Shown here one piece after another: positions 11,690-22,913 of a stretch of DNA of 64,000 nucleotides. Position 1 is the stretch's first letter, and each line of letters opens with the position of its first letter. Source of the DNA: Limnephilus marmoratus (lineage: Eukaryota > Arthropoda > Insecta > Trichoptera > Limnephilidae); the NCBI GenBank assembly GCA_917880885.1, contig OU862908.1, positions 10,204,501 through 10,268,500 of the forward strand, read 5' to 3'. Under the pieces are notes generated by a model. It was not told where the DNA came from. It searched no databases and worked only from the letters and a program-made list of their open reading frames with translations. Both the position numbers and the translations under genes were made by a program.

Positions 11690-12150
11690 GTCGCGCGAGT
11701 TTTCTCGTAAACAAATGGAAATCGCGAGCAGTAGCAAGTGCTTGCTCAATACAAAAAGGACTTACGGTTGTTGAAAGTAAAAATGCCCATGTTTGACACT
11801 TGACACTGTAGGTGGGATATAGCTGCCGAACGGGTCGGTTTCTAACATAAACGGAGTCACCGGGCGGCGGTACGGTTATTACATAAATCCCGGCGCTGTT
11901 ATCATCCCGCCAGTATCGTAGCCGGTCGCAATGGCGCGGTTCGCATGCGATCGCGCGGGCCCAGTCGCCGCTCAAAACCAACTAGATTAGCCTCACTCAA
12001 ACTCACAACCGGCCCGGTCAATGGGCCGACATCGAGTGTAGGGCGGGGAGGGGTGAGGCAGGGTGAGGGGTGATGGGGTAGGGGAACCACGTGCTGCGCG
12101 GGGCCCTGCTCCCTGCTCCGTGCTCCGTTCCTGTCTGCGATTTTATGTAA
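11690..12150 (-). promoter_or_regulatory. CpG-rich block upstream of ELOVL, candidate promoter/5'UTR exon
   Basis: This segment is strikingly richer in GC and CpG than its surroundings. On the minus strand there are candidate donors, best gtaagt at 11765-11760 and another gtgagt at 12006-12001, that could splice to the acceptor at 11378. No TATA box is convincing. A noncoding first exon of ELOVL here is plausible by position only, and the 35.6-36.5 kb block is an alternative. Confidence 0.35.
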
Positions 12151-12485
12151 TAATAGAATTATGTATTTTACTCCCAATCTACACGTACCTATTTATTTAT
12201 TTCCCAGGTACGAATGCAAACGCGCGAAGAATTCGATTTCGTCGCTATTCACAGAGCCAAATCCATGTTCAAATCAAATTCACTGCGTTTCTCGTGCATC
12301 GAATGGAAAGTGCAAAAGTCTTTCAAGATTCCGATATGAATACCTACCTATATTGATATTAATTTTAATATTACAGGTATCATGGCGTTCATGATCCCAA
12401 AACCCGACATCGGCACCGGACCTGCGAATTTTATGACACTTGTGGCTGGACGTTAATCATAATACCCAATAAAACAAATTATTAC
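12151..12485. other. No recognised feature
   Basis: AT-rich sequence between the CpG block and a LINE scrap. Small open frames here resemble nothing known to me. Confidence 0.4.
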
Positions 12486-12590
12486 TAACTAACCATCATG
12501 AATCATGACTCTTTACATGGCCCGACTCAAGTATCTGATTCACTTGGTCGTGCCATGTCTTCCTCGGGCGTCCCCGACTTTTACCTACGA
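12486..12590 (-). mobile_element. LINE 3'-end scrap with TTAG tail (family D)
   Basis: The minus strand reads SRGRPRKTWHDQVNQILESG then HVKSHDS and stop, the end of a non-LTR retrotransposon ORF2, followed by GGTTAGTTAGT. The same tail occurs at 39195-39385 and 45249-45375. An internal deletion removed most of the 3' region. Confidence 0.65.
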
Positions 12591-12698
12591 TATATCGGTA
12601 TTCTAGACATTGAAAATAGATTACCTCGTAGCTAGCGTCCAGTTAGTTTTGAAAAAAAAAACAGTTGGTGGGTACGGCTTGACCAGATATCAAATTAG

Positions 12699-13172
12699 TA
12701 GTGACTGAACGATGGTTCGGTTTCGGAAAGTTTCGGCAAAAATCTAGTTTCGGCATCAGTTTCGGTTTCGGCAGATTTTCTGCCGAACCTTCGACCGCAC
12801 CGAAACTCTGCAAAGATCTCAAGAAATGGTAAATTTAGTCTTAAGAATGTTGTGATTGTAAACGCAATTTAAATTAAAATACTCAATTAATGAGGTCCTT
12901 CCTTTATAATGTACATAAGTGTTGATTATTGACAAATTTTTGTTCCAAGAAGTAGTTAACATGTTTGTTAATTTTTAGTAATAGTATCAATTTTTTTCAC
13001 ATTCTTCAATTGTTGTTTTTTTTTATTTCATTTAACACATGTACAAACACAAGTGTGAAAAATAAGCAAATTTTAGTAAACAATGGATTTTTAACATGTC
13101 TAAAAAAGTTTCGGTTTCGGCCGCTACCGAAGATTCGGTCTCGGTAGAAAATCCTGTTTCGGTCGGACACTA
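12699..13172. mobile_element. hAT-type MITE, 474 bp, 8-bp target duplication
   Basis: Bounded by the perfect 8-bp direct repeat CAAATTAG at 12691-12698 and 13173-13180. The termini are imperfect inverted repeats, TAGTGACTGAACGA and, inverted, TAGTGTCCGACCGA. Beginning with (T/C)AGTG and making 8-bp duplications is typical of hAT. Both subterminal regions are packed with TTTCGGTTTCGG and TTCGG words in both orientations, a likely transposase-binding array. No transposase frame. Confidence 0.8.
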
Positions 13173-13180
13173 CAAATTAG

Positions 13181-13488
13181 GCCCCTGGAAAATAAAATAA
13201 AAAAATATCCGTATGTTACGTCGAATTTTTTTGGAGACCTACGCAAAACATACCCATGTTTTAACATACACCACCACAACACGGGCATGTGCCTAGCATG
13301 GTGGTCGAAAAGTCCCCTATGTGTGTAATGAAAAATTTAATGAATAAAGAAAACTTATAAAAAAAAAAAAATGTTTATTGCAGTTGCGTGCATTACGATT
13401 TTACCGAGTGCAAATAATTGTGACTTTTCACTATACTTTTCAGCTGCTTTTTGCCTAGACCACTCGCACGTTTGTTTCCTCGCCTGTT
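13181..13488. other. Unassigned sequence with internal poly(A) run
   Basis: Contains a short A-run near 13359-13372 preceded by AATAAAG-like sequence, which could be the 3' end of a retrosequence. Nothing else is recognised. Confidence 0.3.
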
Positions 13489-13558
13489 AAGTCGCCAGAA
13501 GCCACTTTTGTGATTTGTGCGAATTTGTATTTATATAATTTGTGGCTTCTGGCGACTT
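13489..13558. repeat. Perfect 17-bp inverted repeat with 36-nt loop
   Basis: AAGTCGCCAGAAGCCAC (13489-13505) and its exact reverse complement (13542-13558) flank a 36-nt AT-rich loop. It is either the two ends of a tiny MITE or a stable hairpin. No other copy was seen in the window. Confidence 0.7.
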
Positions 13559-13751
13559 GTAAATGAATAGAATAAATCGTCCTCTACGTCGAGTTTTGAA
13601 TGGTAAGAATTTAAGTGCCATATCATTTTTTCTTGTTCAAGCAGTCGGTACAATTCATAAAGGAGGTAAACAATCAATAGTTCCGATTTCCGATAGGGGT
13701 GTTTAATTGGCACGGTAAACAACGAAATCAGTGCTAATATGAATATGTCAT

Positions 13752-14125
13752 AGGTCAGCCCCAAGTGGTTCGCTACGTTTGGTGAATTATTAGGGTTGCC
13801 CGGGTTCATGGAGTGAGGTTTATCTAGGTCTTGGCGGTGGATGCTTCTGCCCACCTTCTGAGTGGCGGGCCGGATCGGGAGAGACTGGTGGGAGATCTTT
13901 TGACTTCTCCAGACGGACTCTCTCGGACCATCGCCTTGCACCGCAGTGGGAGGGATGCATTCATACGTCCTTCACTCCTGGACACACTGATCTCCAGATT
14001 CCTACCCCTCTCGTATACCTTTTTCCTTCCCAGAACTTTCTCTCTTTCTTTTATCCTTCACACAGCAACCTCAAAAGTGATATAGGCCCAAAGGGAAATT
14101 ATTTTCCTTAGGGCCTCCTTTATCC
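13752..14125 (+). repeat. Repeat B copy 1 (5' truncated, long-middle version)
   Basis: Begins within the shared AAGTGGTTCGCTACGTTTGG core and runs to the GGGCCTCCT 3' end. It carries a middle segment (CTGCCCACC through CGCCTTGCACCG) shared with copies 7 and 8 and absent from copies 2 and 5. The 3' hairpin is present with one arm mismatch. Confidence 0.75.
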
Positions 14126-14166
14126 TTCGTATACTCGCGCCCAACGACATAACAAGTACCTACATA

Positions 14167-15415
14167 ATACTCGCCATAGGCGTAGCCAGGGGGAGGGGGT
14201 TTGGGGGTTCAAATCCCCCCCCCGAAAAGTTAAAATATCAACATCAATAATATTAAAATAAGGAGAGTTAAGAGAGTGTTATTTGTAACACTGACATCTC
14301 AAAATGATATTATGATATTGTGTATCTAAAAGATAAATGGGGACCTCTGAAAGAAATAAAATAATTTAACTTTTAAGATCCGTTTTTTCGGTGAATGCGG
14401 TTGATTTTTTTTGGAATTCCGTTTCTAATCAGTGGTAAGTGTATACGTACTTTGAAATTATTATTTTACTTAGCAATAAGTGTTAAATAAACATATATCA
14501 GGATTAGTGTTACAGACAGGTGTTAGTGTATTGTGATTAGTGTTACAGTCAGTCAGCATAAATTATAAAATTAATAAATTATAAATTATTCATAAATTAT
14601 AAATTATCATACAATAAAATAATTTATTAAAAAAAAAAAATTTTTTTAAAATTAAGTAGGTACATAGAAAATAAAAATTTTCAAAGCAAATTCAAAGAGT
14701 CCAACAATACCCCCCCCCCCCGACACGGGTTTTGCACTTTCAGTAGTTTTATTTTCTTGAACCCTCCCCGAAACTAAAACCTGGCTACGCCCGTGATACT
14801 CGCGCACGGTGTCTCAGACCGAGATTTCATCTTGTCTGTATTATTTTAATTAAATACTTCATAAGCATTATTGGTATTTATTATACATATAGAAGGAGGA
14901 TAATTGAATTAAAAAAAAAAGAAAATAATATAAAATTTTTACTTTATTGAAATTTGCACATTTAAATAAAATTAATATATAAATTCACTTTTCATTTCTC
15001 TGTAATTATAAATGATGGCCTAGAACACCCTTGAAGGGTGAAAGCCAGAAATAATCGAAAAAAAAAAACTCAACCTCCAAAAAAAGAACATAATTTTTTG
15101 TACTCTAACTTTAATAACAAAAAAAAACTTTTTCGTGTATTAATTAAAAAAAAATGTTTGAAATCTAATAAATGAAAGCATCCAGAATAATAAAATATCA
15201 TAAAATAAGAATTAATCATTTTAGGATTAATCATTATTAGAATGTTCGTAAATAAGTGTCATACGTCCCCCCAGCATCAATGCGCATGCCGCACCAAACA
15301 ATGCCTAACAACAAAAAGAAGTTACTTAAAACCTCGAAGTCCCATTCTTGTTAATTTTTGAGAAAACAACGAAATATTGATTTGTCGGTCTGAGAGACCA
15401 GTGCGCGAGTATGGG
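14167..15415. mobile_element. TIR element with ATACTCGCGCAC ends, interrupted by a hAT MITE
   Basis: Sequence at 14796-14823 (ATACTCGCGCACGGTGTCTC, then AGACCGAG) is inverted at 15388-15414 (rc: ATACTCGCGCACTGGTCTC, then TCAGACCGAC). These look like the terminal repeats of a roughly 620-bp non-autonomous DNA element. Its left terminus was the target of the hAT MITE at 14175-14795. The interior is AT-rich with A-runs and no coding sequence. Confidence 0.6.
14175..14795. mobile_element. hAT-type MITE, 621 bp, GGCGTAGCCAG termini
   Basis: Flanked by the 8-bp direct repeat ATACTCGC (14167-14174 and 14796-14803). Ends are CATAGGCGTAGCCAG and, inverted, CACGGGCGTAGCCAG. Long C/G homopolymer runs follow each terminus. 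Ends of this form are common in animal genomes and 8-bp duplications fit hAT. No transposase frame is present. Confidence 0.8.
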
Positions 15416-16272
15416 AAGGTTATGGAACTAATGTAAATTAAAAATTAATATCTTTAACCGTAGGTAAAAAATTCTGCTAATGTCATGATTTTCCACAAAA
15501 TGATCCGGAGAAGTCGAGTTGACAATTCTGAAAATCCTAGGTTTATAATAACTACTTACTGTCGTCAACCGCCCAAGATACAAAAAACATAAATCTTATC
15601 TAGCATTAAACCGTGGCCTTGAATTAAACCAAGTTAATCATAAGCCGAAGATCAGCTCACGTGCACCTTAGGTTTTTACGTCCTAGTGAAGAAGTCCGGT
15701 TGTGCAAATAACGTGTCGGTGTTTCAAAACAGAACTGAAAATGTGTTGTCATAATAATATGGTATTGTTCTCTAGGAGGTAAAAACATGGAATATCTCGA
15801 CGGTCCAAATCCAAACGAACAATGTCAAATGTGCAAGTTGATAACTTTGCTTGAGCTGCTGGTTTCTACGATAATAATATGTTACAATTACCCACTATAA
15901 CCCTGGTTATGATTTATTCACTAAACGGACTATTGAAAGTTACACCATTTGTTATTATGAATCTTTAATTTATAAAAATAAACGTGGACCCAAACAATAG
16001 CCTTGTGGAACTCTGTTACAAGTTACGGACCTAAAGCTTTATAGAGCAAGAAATTAAGCGTTGTTTTGTTATTTCGCATAACCCCTACATATTTAATTGG
16101 AAAAATTCAACAACTAAACAGCTGTAATGCAAAGTTACCAATTTGCACACCCGGTGTTGTTCGTTGGAATGTTCCATTCCGGCGATTTTGTCAAATACTG
16201 CTAGAAAATTCATGAAAAACCGTGAGATTCTTATAATAATGTATAGATGAAACGGAACTCAACATTTCTAAA
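15416..16272. other. No recognised feature
   Basis: AT-rich sequence without a gene-like frame or a repeat shared with the rest of the window. Confidence 0.4.
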
Positions 16273-16345
16273 GGTAATTCCCAACCTTCCCTTTTCCCCA
16301 TTACCTTCTCCTTCCCTCGTCAGTGCCTCAAAACATTCCCGAAAA
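16273..16345 (+). repeat. SINE A fragment
   Basis: About 70 bp matching the pyrimidine-rich 3' body of SINE A (CCCAACCTTCCCTTTTCCCC, then the CCTCAAAACATTCCC segment), heavily diverged. Confidence 0.5.
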
Positions 16346-16826
16346 TGTTTTTTCAGCTCCCAATAATTAATAAGTATTTAGGTTTTATATTAAAAAAACA
16401 AGCTTGAATTCATTGATCTGAAATAGAACGTGACTTCATGCCATCGGTTTTCATCCAGGATCCTTTAATGAGTCATTCAGAATCACAATACTCTCCCATC
16501 ACATATTTACTGAACACCAGTAAAATAAGATATTCTATTGGCGGACCAATGGCAGTCATTTCCATTATGTGGTCAAGATGGCAATTTATATTCATGTGCA
16601 GGTATCAGGGGACAAGGGGAGGGAATACCCAGCTGGCTGATTGCTACCATCTCTGAAGGTATTGGTATTGGTACCTGAGCCCAGGTGTCAACACCGCCAT
16701 TAGGCCGGGCTGGCCAGGTGACCTCTACCGACGCACCGGTCCATTCGAGAAATCTTCTGATGAAACGCATTACATTAACTTGCGTTACTGCAATGTGTTT
16801 TATCGACACGCAATATCCAAAAGACC

Positions 16827-17370
16827 TTTAACTGATTCACAGTGATTTGGGTCTGCCTGGATTGTAAATCTTCTGTCATCACTCAAACAGTGTCATCAGT
16901 AAACTTTAACTGACACGCAGTGATTTCAAAATTCAAAATTTAAAAAACATTTATTGTATAAAAAAAAACAGAAAGTAAAAAGCGGATAGCTTATGGGTAC
17001 ATCCAATTTCTTACAGCTAATCCAGTTTGACCTAACCCAACCCAGTTTGGGTTTGCCTTGATTGTAACTCGACTTTCTTCACTCAACCAGTGTCGTCAGT
17101 GAACTGATAAGCTGTGATTTGGGTCTATCTTGATTGTAACCCGACTTTCTTCTCTCAACTATGTATTTTCATCAGTGAACTGATAAGCAGTGATTTGGAT
17201 TTGCCTTGATTGTAACTCGCCTTTATTCACTAAACTTAATATTTTCATCAGTGAACTGAGTCAACCAGTGTCATCAATTGGGTTTGTTGAAATTAATTTT
17301 CTTCACTCAAGTATCATCACTCATTCCCGTTAGTCACCAGTGATTTGAGTATACCACTTGGTGATGATTT
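16827..17370. repeat. Degenerate minisatellite, unit about 70-85 bp
   Basis: Successive units repeat CAGTGATTTGGGTCTGCCT, TTGATTGTAACTCGACTTTC, TTCACTCAACCAGTGTCATC and AGTGAACTGATAAG with substitutions and indels, at least four times. A short related piece recurs near 18018-18060. The units are non-coding, and one is interrupted around 16930-17030. Confidence 0.7.
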
Positions 17371-18342
17371 AAAAAAAATGATTTGGCATTCACAATTTTT
17401 TATCCTTAACTTGTTTATAGTACTTTTGAAACCGCAGTAATTTTTTGACAATTTAATGTTTCTTATATGTACGTTTGAAGCTATTTTTATAATCCAGAAA
17501 AGTAATATTTATCGACAAGGTATTTTTCAATCATTATCGTAGGGTTAAAGATTGCGTTTATAATTATAATTATAGCAGAACTTGTTTACAATAAACTGTT
17601 TTCATAGATTGAACAATAATATTATTGAAAATATGAAAGAAATAAAAATTTAAATGGAGTTCTACAAAATAAACTTGATAACAATAAATAAATAATGATT
17701 AATTAATTTACTATTTCGTTAAAACAACTCGTGAAAACTAAAATCGTCAATTTCGTTGGGAGTTATAAAATTATTAACGTGAAATTTTAAAATCGACCCA
17801 CTATTGATAAGAAAACCTTCTAAGTGGAGTTTTGTAAAAATAAACAAAGACCATGAAAATCGGTTATTTTCCTAAAGTTACTACCTTGTGATTTTAATCA
17901 AAGGTGTGTTAAATGTATTATAAAAAGCGACTGGTTTTAAAAAATCGCTATAGAAGAATCTATTCACGTGAACTTTTCTAAGTAAATAAAATATGTGCAA
18001 TCAAGTGACTTATAGATGTGCGATGATTTGGTCTGCCCGGTGTCATTAGTAAAAATGATTGGTGGGTCTTGGGGCAATGCTCAAATGGGTCGCTGACCTC
18101 TCCAAGAAAACAATAAATTGTTAGTCAGTTCGCGCGCCATTCAAAATCCTTTATATATTTACCATAAACAACAGCGTTTAAAGAAAATGGATGCGTATCA
18201 TTCATTGTTTATGGGATGAATAATTTTTAATGATTGCAAGGTTTTCGAGTTACGACTGTTGATGAATTGGTGTTGATATCATCAATAATAAATAGTTTGT
18301 TGCTTCTTGTAGCTAGGCGAAAATTTGATTATTTTAACAGCT
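17371..18342. other. No recognised feature
   Basis: AT-rich. Only a faint minisatellite-like remnant near 18018-18060. Confidence 0.4.
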
Positions 18343-18545
18343 TCAAACCCATCCGGGGCTAGCGGGTCTACGACATTCTCAATTGGGGTATGTTGTGAGA
18401 CTGAAGGGATTGGGTAAGGGAAGAAGACGAGGAAGAGGAAAACTGGGAAATTCCTTGTTTTCCAAATCTGATCACCAAAGACGGGTACATAATATTAGAT
18501 TCCGAATGGTGGTCTTGCACTAAGACAATGCTGACAGTCTCTACT
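18343..18545 (-). repeat. SINE A fragment
   Basis: Minus-strand match to the SINE A 3' body: TCAATTGGGGTATGTTGTGA, AGGAAGAGGAAAACTGGGAA, and CCGAATGGTGGTCTTGCAC read on the plus strand. The tRNA-like head is missing. Old, diverged copy. Confidence 0.65.
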
Positions 18546-20912
18546 GTGAGGGGATATTTTAATGATATTAAAGCATTCGAAAAGTTGGTACATACAGCAA
18601 GTCGCAGAGTTTAGATTTTATTTTTCCAAATATCTACATTTATTCAGTTACTTTCTACATTTTATTTGATACGTATAAGGTTATAATGACGTCATTTAGG
18701 CCGCTCCGAGTAAATTATTAAGCATATCTACCAGAGCTCTCGTCACGCGACCAGCATTACATAGTATATTGTATTACATTGGTTTTGATGAACTTGCTAA
18801 ATAAAAATGAAGATAGTCAATTTCTGCTGAAACGCGAGACAAGAAAGTCGGCGCAACCCCCAAGGGGAAAATAACCTAATTTAATATTCGTTGCGCGATC
18901 GAATGAAAATCTACGGACCTTTTTCCGTCATAAATTCATAAATTTTACTATCAATGCATCTTTATTTGTATTTTGATTTATTGATCGATCAAATAAATAT
19001 TTTGTTATCAGCATCCTTATTCCTGGCTGCCTCTAGGAAACTTCACCACTCGTCTTTCTCCTGGTTAGTTTAGACCTCCAAACGCCCCCTTTTGCAATTC
19101 TATTGTCAGCCTTTTTGAAATTCGTCAGTTGAGCTGCGCCTTGTGTATAGGCAATATTGATAGCACAACTAATTTTAACATTTTTGTTGAATTTGAGGCG
19201 TGTTGAAACAAAGACGGAAATCTCCACTATTGGTTAAAAAAAATGAGTTAGATAATATGGCGATGGATAGAGAAACAAAAATAATATCGACGGCTGCTAA
19301 GGGTTCGGAGCATAAATAACAGTATCACATAAATTTTTAAATAAATGTTTTTAGTACCTACTACAATAAAAACCGCAATCTCCATTAGGGTATTGCAGAG
19401 TACGGAACAAACACGGCATTATCTCCTTGGGCCAATCAGAAAGACGGAACAAAAGTGGAAATCTCCGTCTATTAATTGAAGATGACTAAATAATTTACAT
19501 TTAATCCCAATAAAATAAACACAGAGTGGAAACAATGAATAACAAAAATTATGCTTTACTGTTCATAGTACGGCAAAAGACCTAAAAAGATATTTTTGCG
19601 TGATGAAAGTGAAAATATTGGAGATTGCCGCCTTTGTTTCAAGACGCCTCATTTGTTCTCGCTAATGTTGGTCAAAGTGAGAATTACCAAGGTTCATAAA
19701 AATGCTTTTAACAAGGTAGTTTTATTTTTTTTGTAGCTCCATGACAGTTTCATGACGGTTCCATGAGGGGGTAGAGCGGTGATTGGCTATAAATTCGTGA
19801 CGTAGCTTGAAGTCCATGTTCCAATGGGAGATTTGAATTAACTGTAATACAAGTGGCAATGTTTTACTTTAAGCTACGTCACGCGTTCGAAATTGCGAAA
19901 GCGGACCCAAGAGTTTTTTTTTTCGAAAAAGGCCCGTACACGACCTTTGTAAAAACATTTTATATGAACCTTGGGAATTAACGAGCAGTAACAGGGAATT
20001 AACAGGAATTAACATAAGTATAGCAGGGAAAGGTGAGATAATCCTAAGGAAGAGTAAATAAAAGGTGTGCTTGTTAATAAGCTTACTGATTTACATTCGT
20101 AAGGTTTTGAACGCGTGGCTTCAACATTTTTAAGGACCTACTCACGAAAAAAATAATTGGAAACAACAGATTTAGAGTGTTTAGAATAATTAGGCGAATA
20201 TTTGGCTTTATTTTTATTACAAGGCACTTTATCAATATTATTCAGCCTTGAAACGAAATGGCACTTTATTGAAGATGTGAAAATAACATTGCCATATAAG
20301 TTTTGAAGCAAACAACATCACATTTAAAAACAAAACAATTTGGTAGCCATCAACATACCAGGTAGGTACTAACATAAATTGTATTCTTGGAATTCTTCAG
20401 CCACACATGGAAAAAAAATCGAACGATTCCATTAGTTTAAATTATTTGACTATTTTATTAGTGAACGTGCAGACGTTGCTTTATGATCCTGGCTTGACCT
20501 TTGAGATGACCGCTAGAGTTGAGTTTTATCATTATGCAGAAGGATGATGAGTGTACTTCCGACAGATATTATTTTATGAAAGGATCGCGCTTTGCATTCT
20601 GATTAACTAAGGCCGAAGCCCTGGGCTTAAGTATATAATAATAATAATAATTTACTGTAATAATAAAAGGTCCCTACCTAAAATTTTAATGCGTTTTTAT
20701 GTAAATTCTGCCATTGCTTCATGCACTTATGAAACATATCAAACCAAATATGCAACGACGAGACTGGGAAGCTAGTCATTCATTACATTTGCGTTAAACC
20801 CTTTTCTGTTTTTATTATATATAAATTATAAATATTCGCATTAGAAATAATTTAATGAAGAAACCAAATTAACAGTCATTTGTTTGAACGCAAAATACTT
20901 ATACAGGGTATT
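18546..20912. other. No recognised feature
   Basis: 2.4 kb of AT-rich sequence. Contains an ATA-triplet run near 20636-20655. I could not match it to a gene or to other repeats in the window. Confidence 0.4.
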
Positions 20913-21412
20913 GAGGGACGTACTTGACTCACTTCCTGAGAAAGTGATTCCTGACATCATTTGGAGAAAGAAATGTAAATAAAATTTTGGTCTCCGGTGA
21001 CTTTTTCAAGTGAAACATCTTTAGAACCGTTGCGATTTGAAAATCTGAGAATGAGATAGACTAGTCGGTCTCCTCTTTATGCGGTGCTTCGTAGTCTATC
21101 AATCTCCTGTTTGTGCGGTGCTTCGTAGCCTCCCCACTCTTGTGTATTTTAGTTTTCTGAAGGTTTCACTTCTGCAATTTTCTTTCTTCAAAACCAAATA
21201 AAAACTACATGTCATCACTGGTCACTCAGCCAAGTAACCACCTAACCCCTTAACCCGAACATAATTGTCCAATTCTTACTAATTTTTGATGTTTTAAGTT
21301 GAAAAAAAAAACATGAAAAATGTCATCGGAGACCAAAATTTCATTTGCATTTTTTCTCAAATATTGTAAGGAAGTACTGGTTTAAAGTAAGAGTAAGTCA
21401 AGTACGTGCATT
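20913..21412. mobile_element. Long-TIR MITE, copy 1
   Basis: The left arm (20913-21003, starting GGGACGTACTTGACTCAC) and right arm (21319-21412) are inverted copies. They share CGTACTTGACT at the tips and AAATTTTGGTCTCCG(G/A)TGAC at the inner ends. The interior holds a two-unit direct repeat around TGCGGTGCTTCGTAG (21066-21130). A second copy lies at 50486-50715. No coding frame. Confidence 0.65.
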
Positions 21413-22349
21413 TAAAACCTGTATAGTAGACATTATTGTATGACTCTGTAGGTTCAAAATACTGTGAATGATTCGTCATGATTGTGAAAAGAATTCCAGT
21501 TGACAAGACAACGAAAATCATACCAAGTAGAAGCCTTAGTAGAAGCGATCTAGATGCAGAACTAGGAAAAGGTGGTCTGACTAAGTGAAAGAATATTAGA
21601 ACAAGATGGGAAGGTTTGAGGACTGAATACGAAAGGCTAGACGAAGAGCATTTGTGAAGGAGACCAAATCCCACCAGTGTCCTGATGACGGTGAAGTTGA
21701 GCTTAGGATATAAAAGGTTTTATAAAGATTCGTTCCAGCATTTACACATATTTTAAACATAACCGTAACTGAATTTTGTACCCATAACTAATTCAATGAA
21801 TAGGACGTGGAGCAGACTAAAATGATTACCTTCAAGATTTGATGTACCCATCGCCATTTAATATATCATTATTTGTGTCGCAACTACCCGAGTTGCAAAG
21901 TGACCATTAAAAATAATAAGAGATGTGGCGTCATAAAAAATGCACGGCATTCAATTAAAATTATTCCATGGCATGTTTTGGGAAATTGCGTATCAAAACA
22001 TATATGTACTTATCATAAAAAATCTTTTATTTAAATAAAATGCTGCAATGAAAAATAGCGCGTAATTCACCAAGCAAGTTTTTCACGCCAAAATAATTGT
22101 AATAATTCTAATCAGTTACTGAATAGAGTGTTTTGAGATGAAAATGGTGTTCAGGTTATCTATGAATATCACAAATCTCTCTCTGATAAATGCACATTTT
22201 TGATAGCTCACTTGCACAAAACTGAGAGAATATAAATCACTAGTAAGTAGATACTCTCGAGTTTCAGCCTAGTTTCAACCTTTTTTTTTAAACAAATGAA
22301 AAATAAGCATAAAACATCATATCATGCATTATTTTTCATCTGTTGTTTT
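21413..22349. other. No recognised feature
   Basis: AT-rich sequence with no supported gene or repeat. Confidence 0.4.
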
Positions 22350-22510
22350 TGTTTTATGTGAATACCTCACCAGAGTTCTTGCTGCTCCCAGTCTGTCTGG
22401 AACCAGCGAGACTATGGCATCTCTAATTAAGGTATGTTGTGAGGTTGAAGGTAAAGGGGATGGGAAGGACGAGGAGATGGGGATGTTACCAAACACGGCT
22501 AAAGGCATTT

Positions 22511-22772
22511 TTGTTATTTGTTTTTGCCGCGTTATTCCGTGTTGCGTTACCTCCACCTTTAGCAACGTTTTGGACAGCGTTACAGTGTCCATCATCAGGA
22601 CAGATGTGTGATGGACACTGTAACGCTGTAACCCTGACACTGTAACCCTGATGATGGACACTGTAACGCTGTCCGAAACGTTGGCTAAATGAGGAGGTCG
22701 CGCAACACGGCATAACACCCCAAAAACAAATAACAAAAATACTTTTGGCAGTGAAAATCTAAAATCATATCT
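22511..22772. mobile_element. Palindromic insertion with hammerhead-like cores, Penelope-like candidate
   Basis: A 262-bp insertion in SINE A flanked by the 17-bp direct repeat CACGGCTAAAGGCATTT (22494-22510 and 22773-22789). Its arms (about 22511-22602 and 22647-22739) are inverted copies roughly 90 bp long. The plus strand at 22648-22678 reads CTGATGA, then GGACA paired with TGTCC across a 10-nt loop, then GAAA, the layout of a hammerhead ribozyme core. The other arm has the same on the minus strand (22598-22566) with GAAA changed to AAAA. Such motifs are known from Penelope-like retroelements. No reverse transcriptase is present. Confidence 0.65.
22648..22682 (+). ncRNA. Hammerhead-ribozyme-like core
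   Basis: CTGATGA at 22648-22654, a 5-bp helix II (22656-22660 with 22670-22674) and GAAA at 22675-22678 match the conserved catalytic core. Helices I and III and the cleavage triplet cannot be assigned with confidence by eye, so activity is uncertain. Confidence 0.5.
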
Positions 22773-22913
22773 CACGGCTAAAGGCATTTCAAGTAACGTT
22801 ACAATTCTAAATAGTGGTCTTACACCAGAACGATACTGTGAGTATCTTCCACTCTGGAACAATATCTGGAATATTATTTTAAATGAGTTAATTGTGAAAT
22901 AATACTAATTAAG

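Noticed and set aside
16827..17370. CRISPR-like spaced repeats.
   Set aside because: Units are diverged and head to tail, without constant repeats and unique spacers, and the DNA is clearly animal nuclear.
22329..22862. 177-codon minus-strand open frame.
   Set aside because: It runs across SINE A, its 17-bp duplication and the palindromic insert, so it is a chance fusion of repeats.
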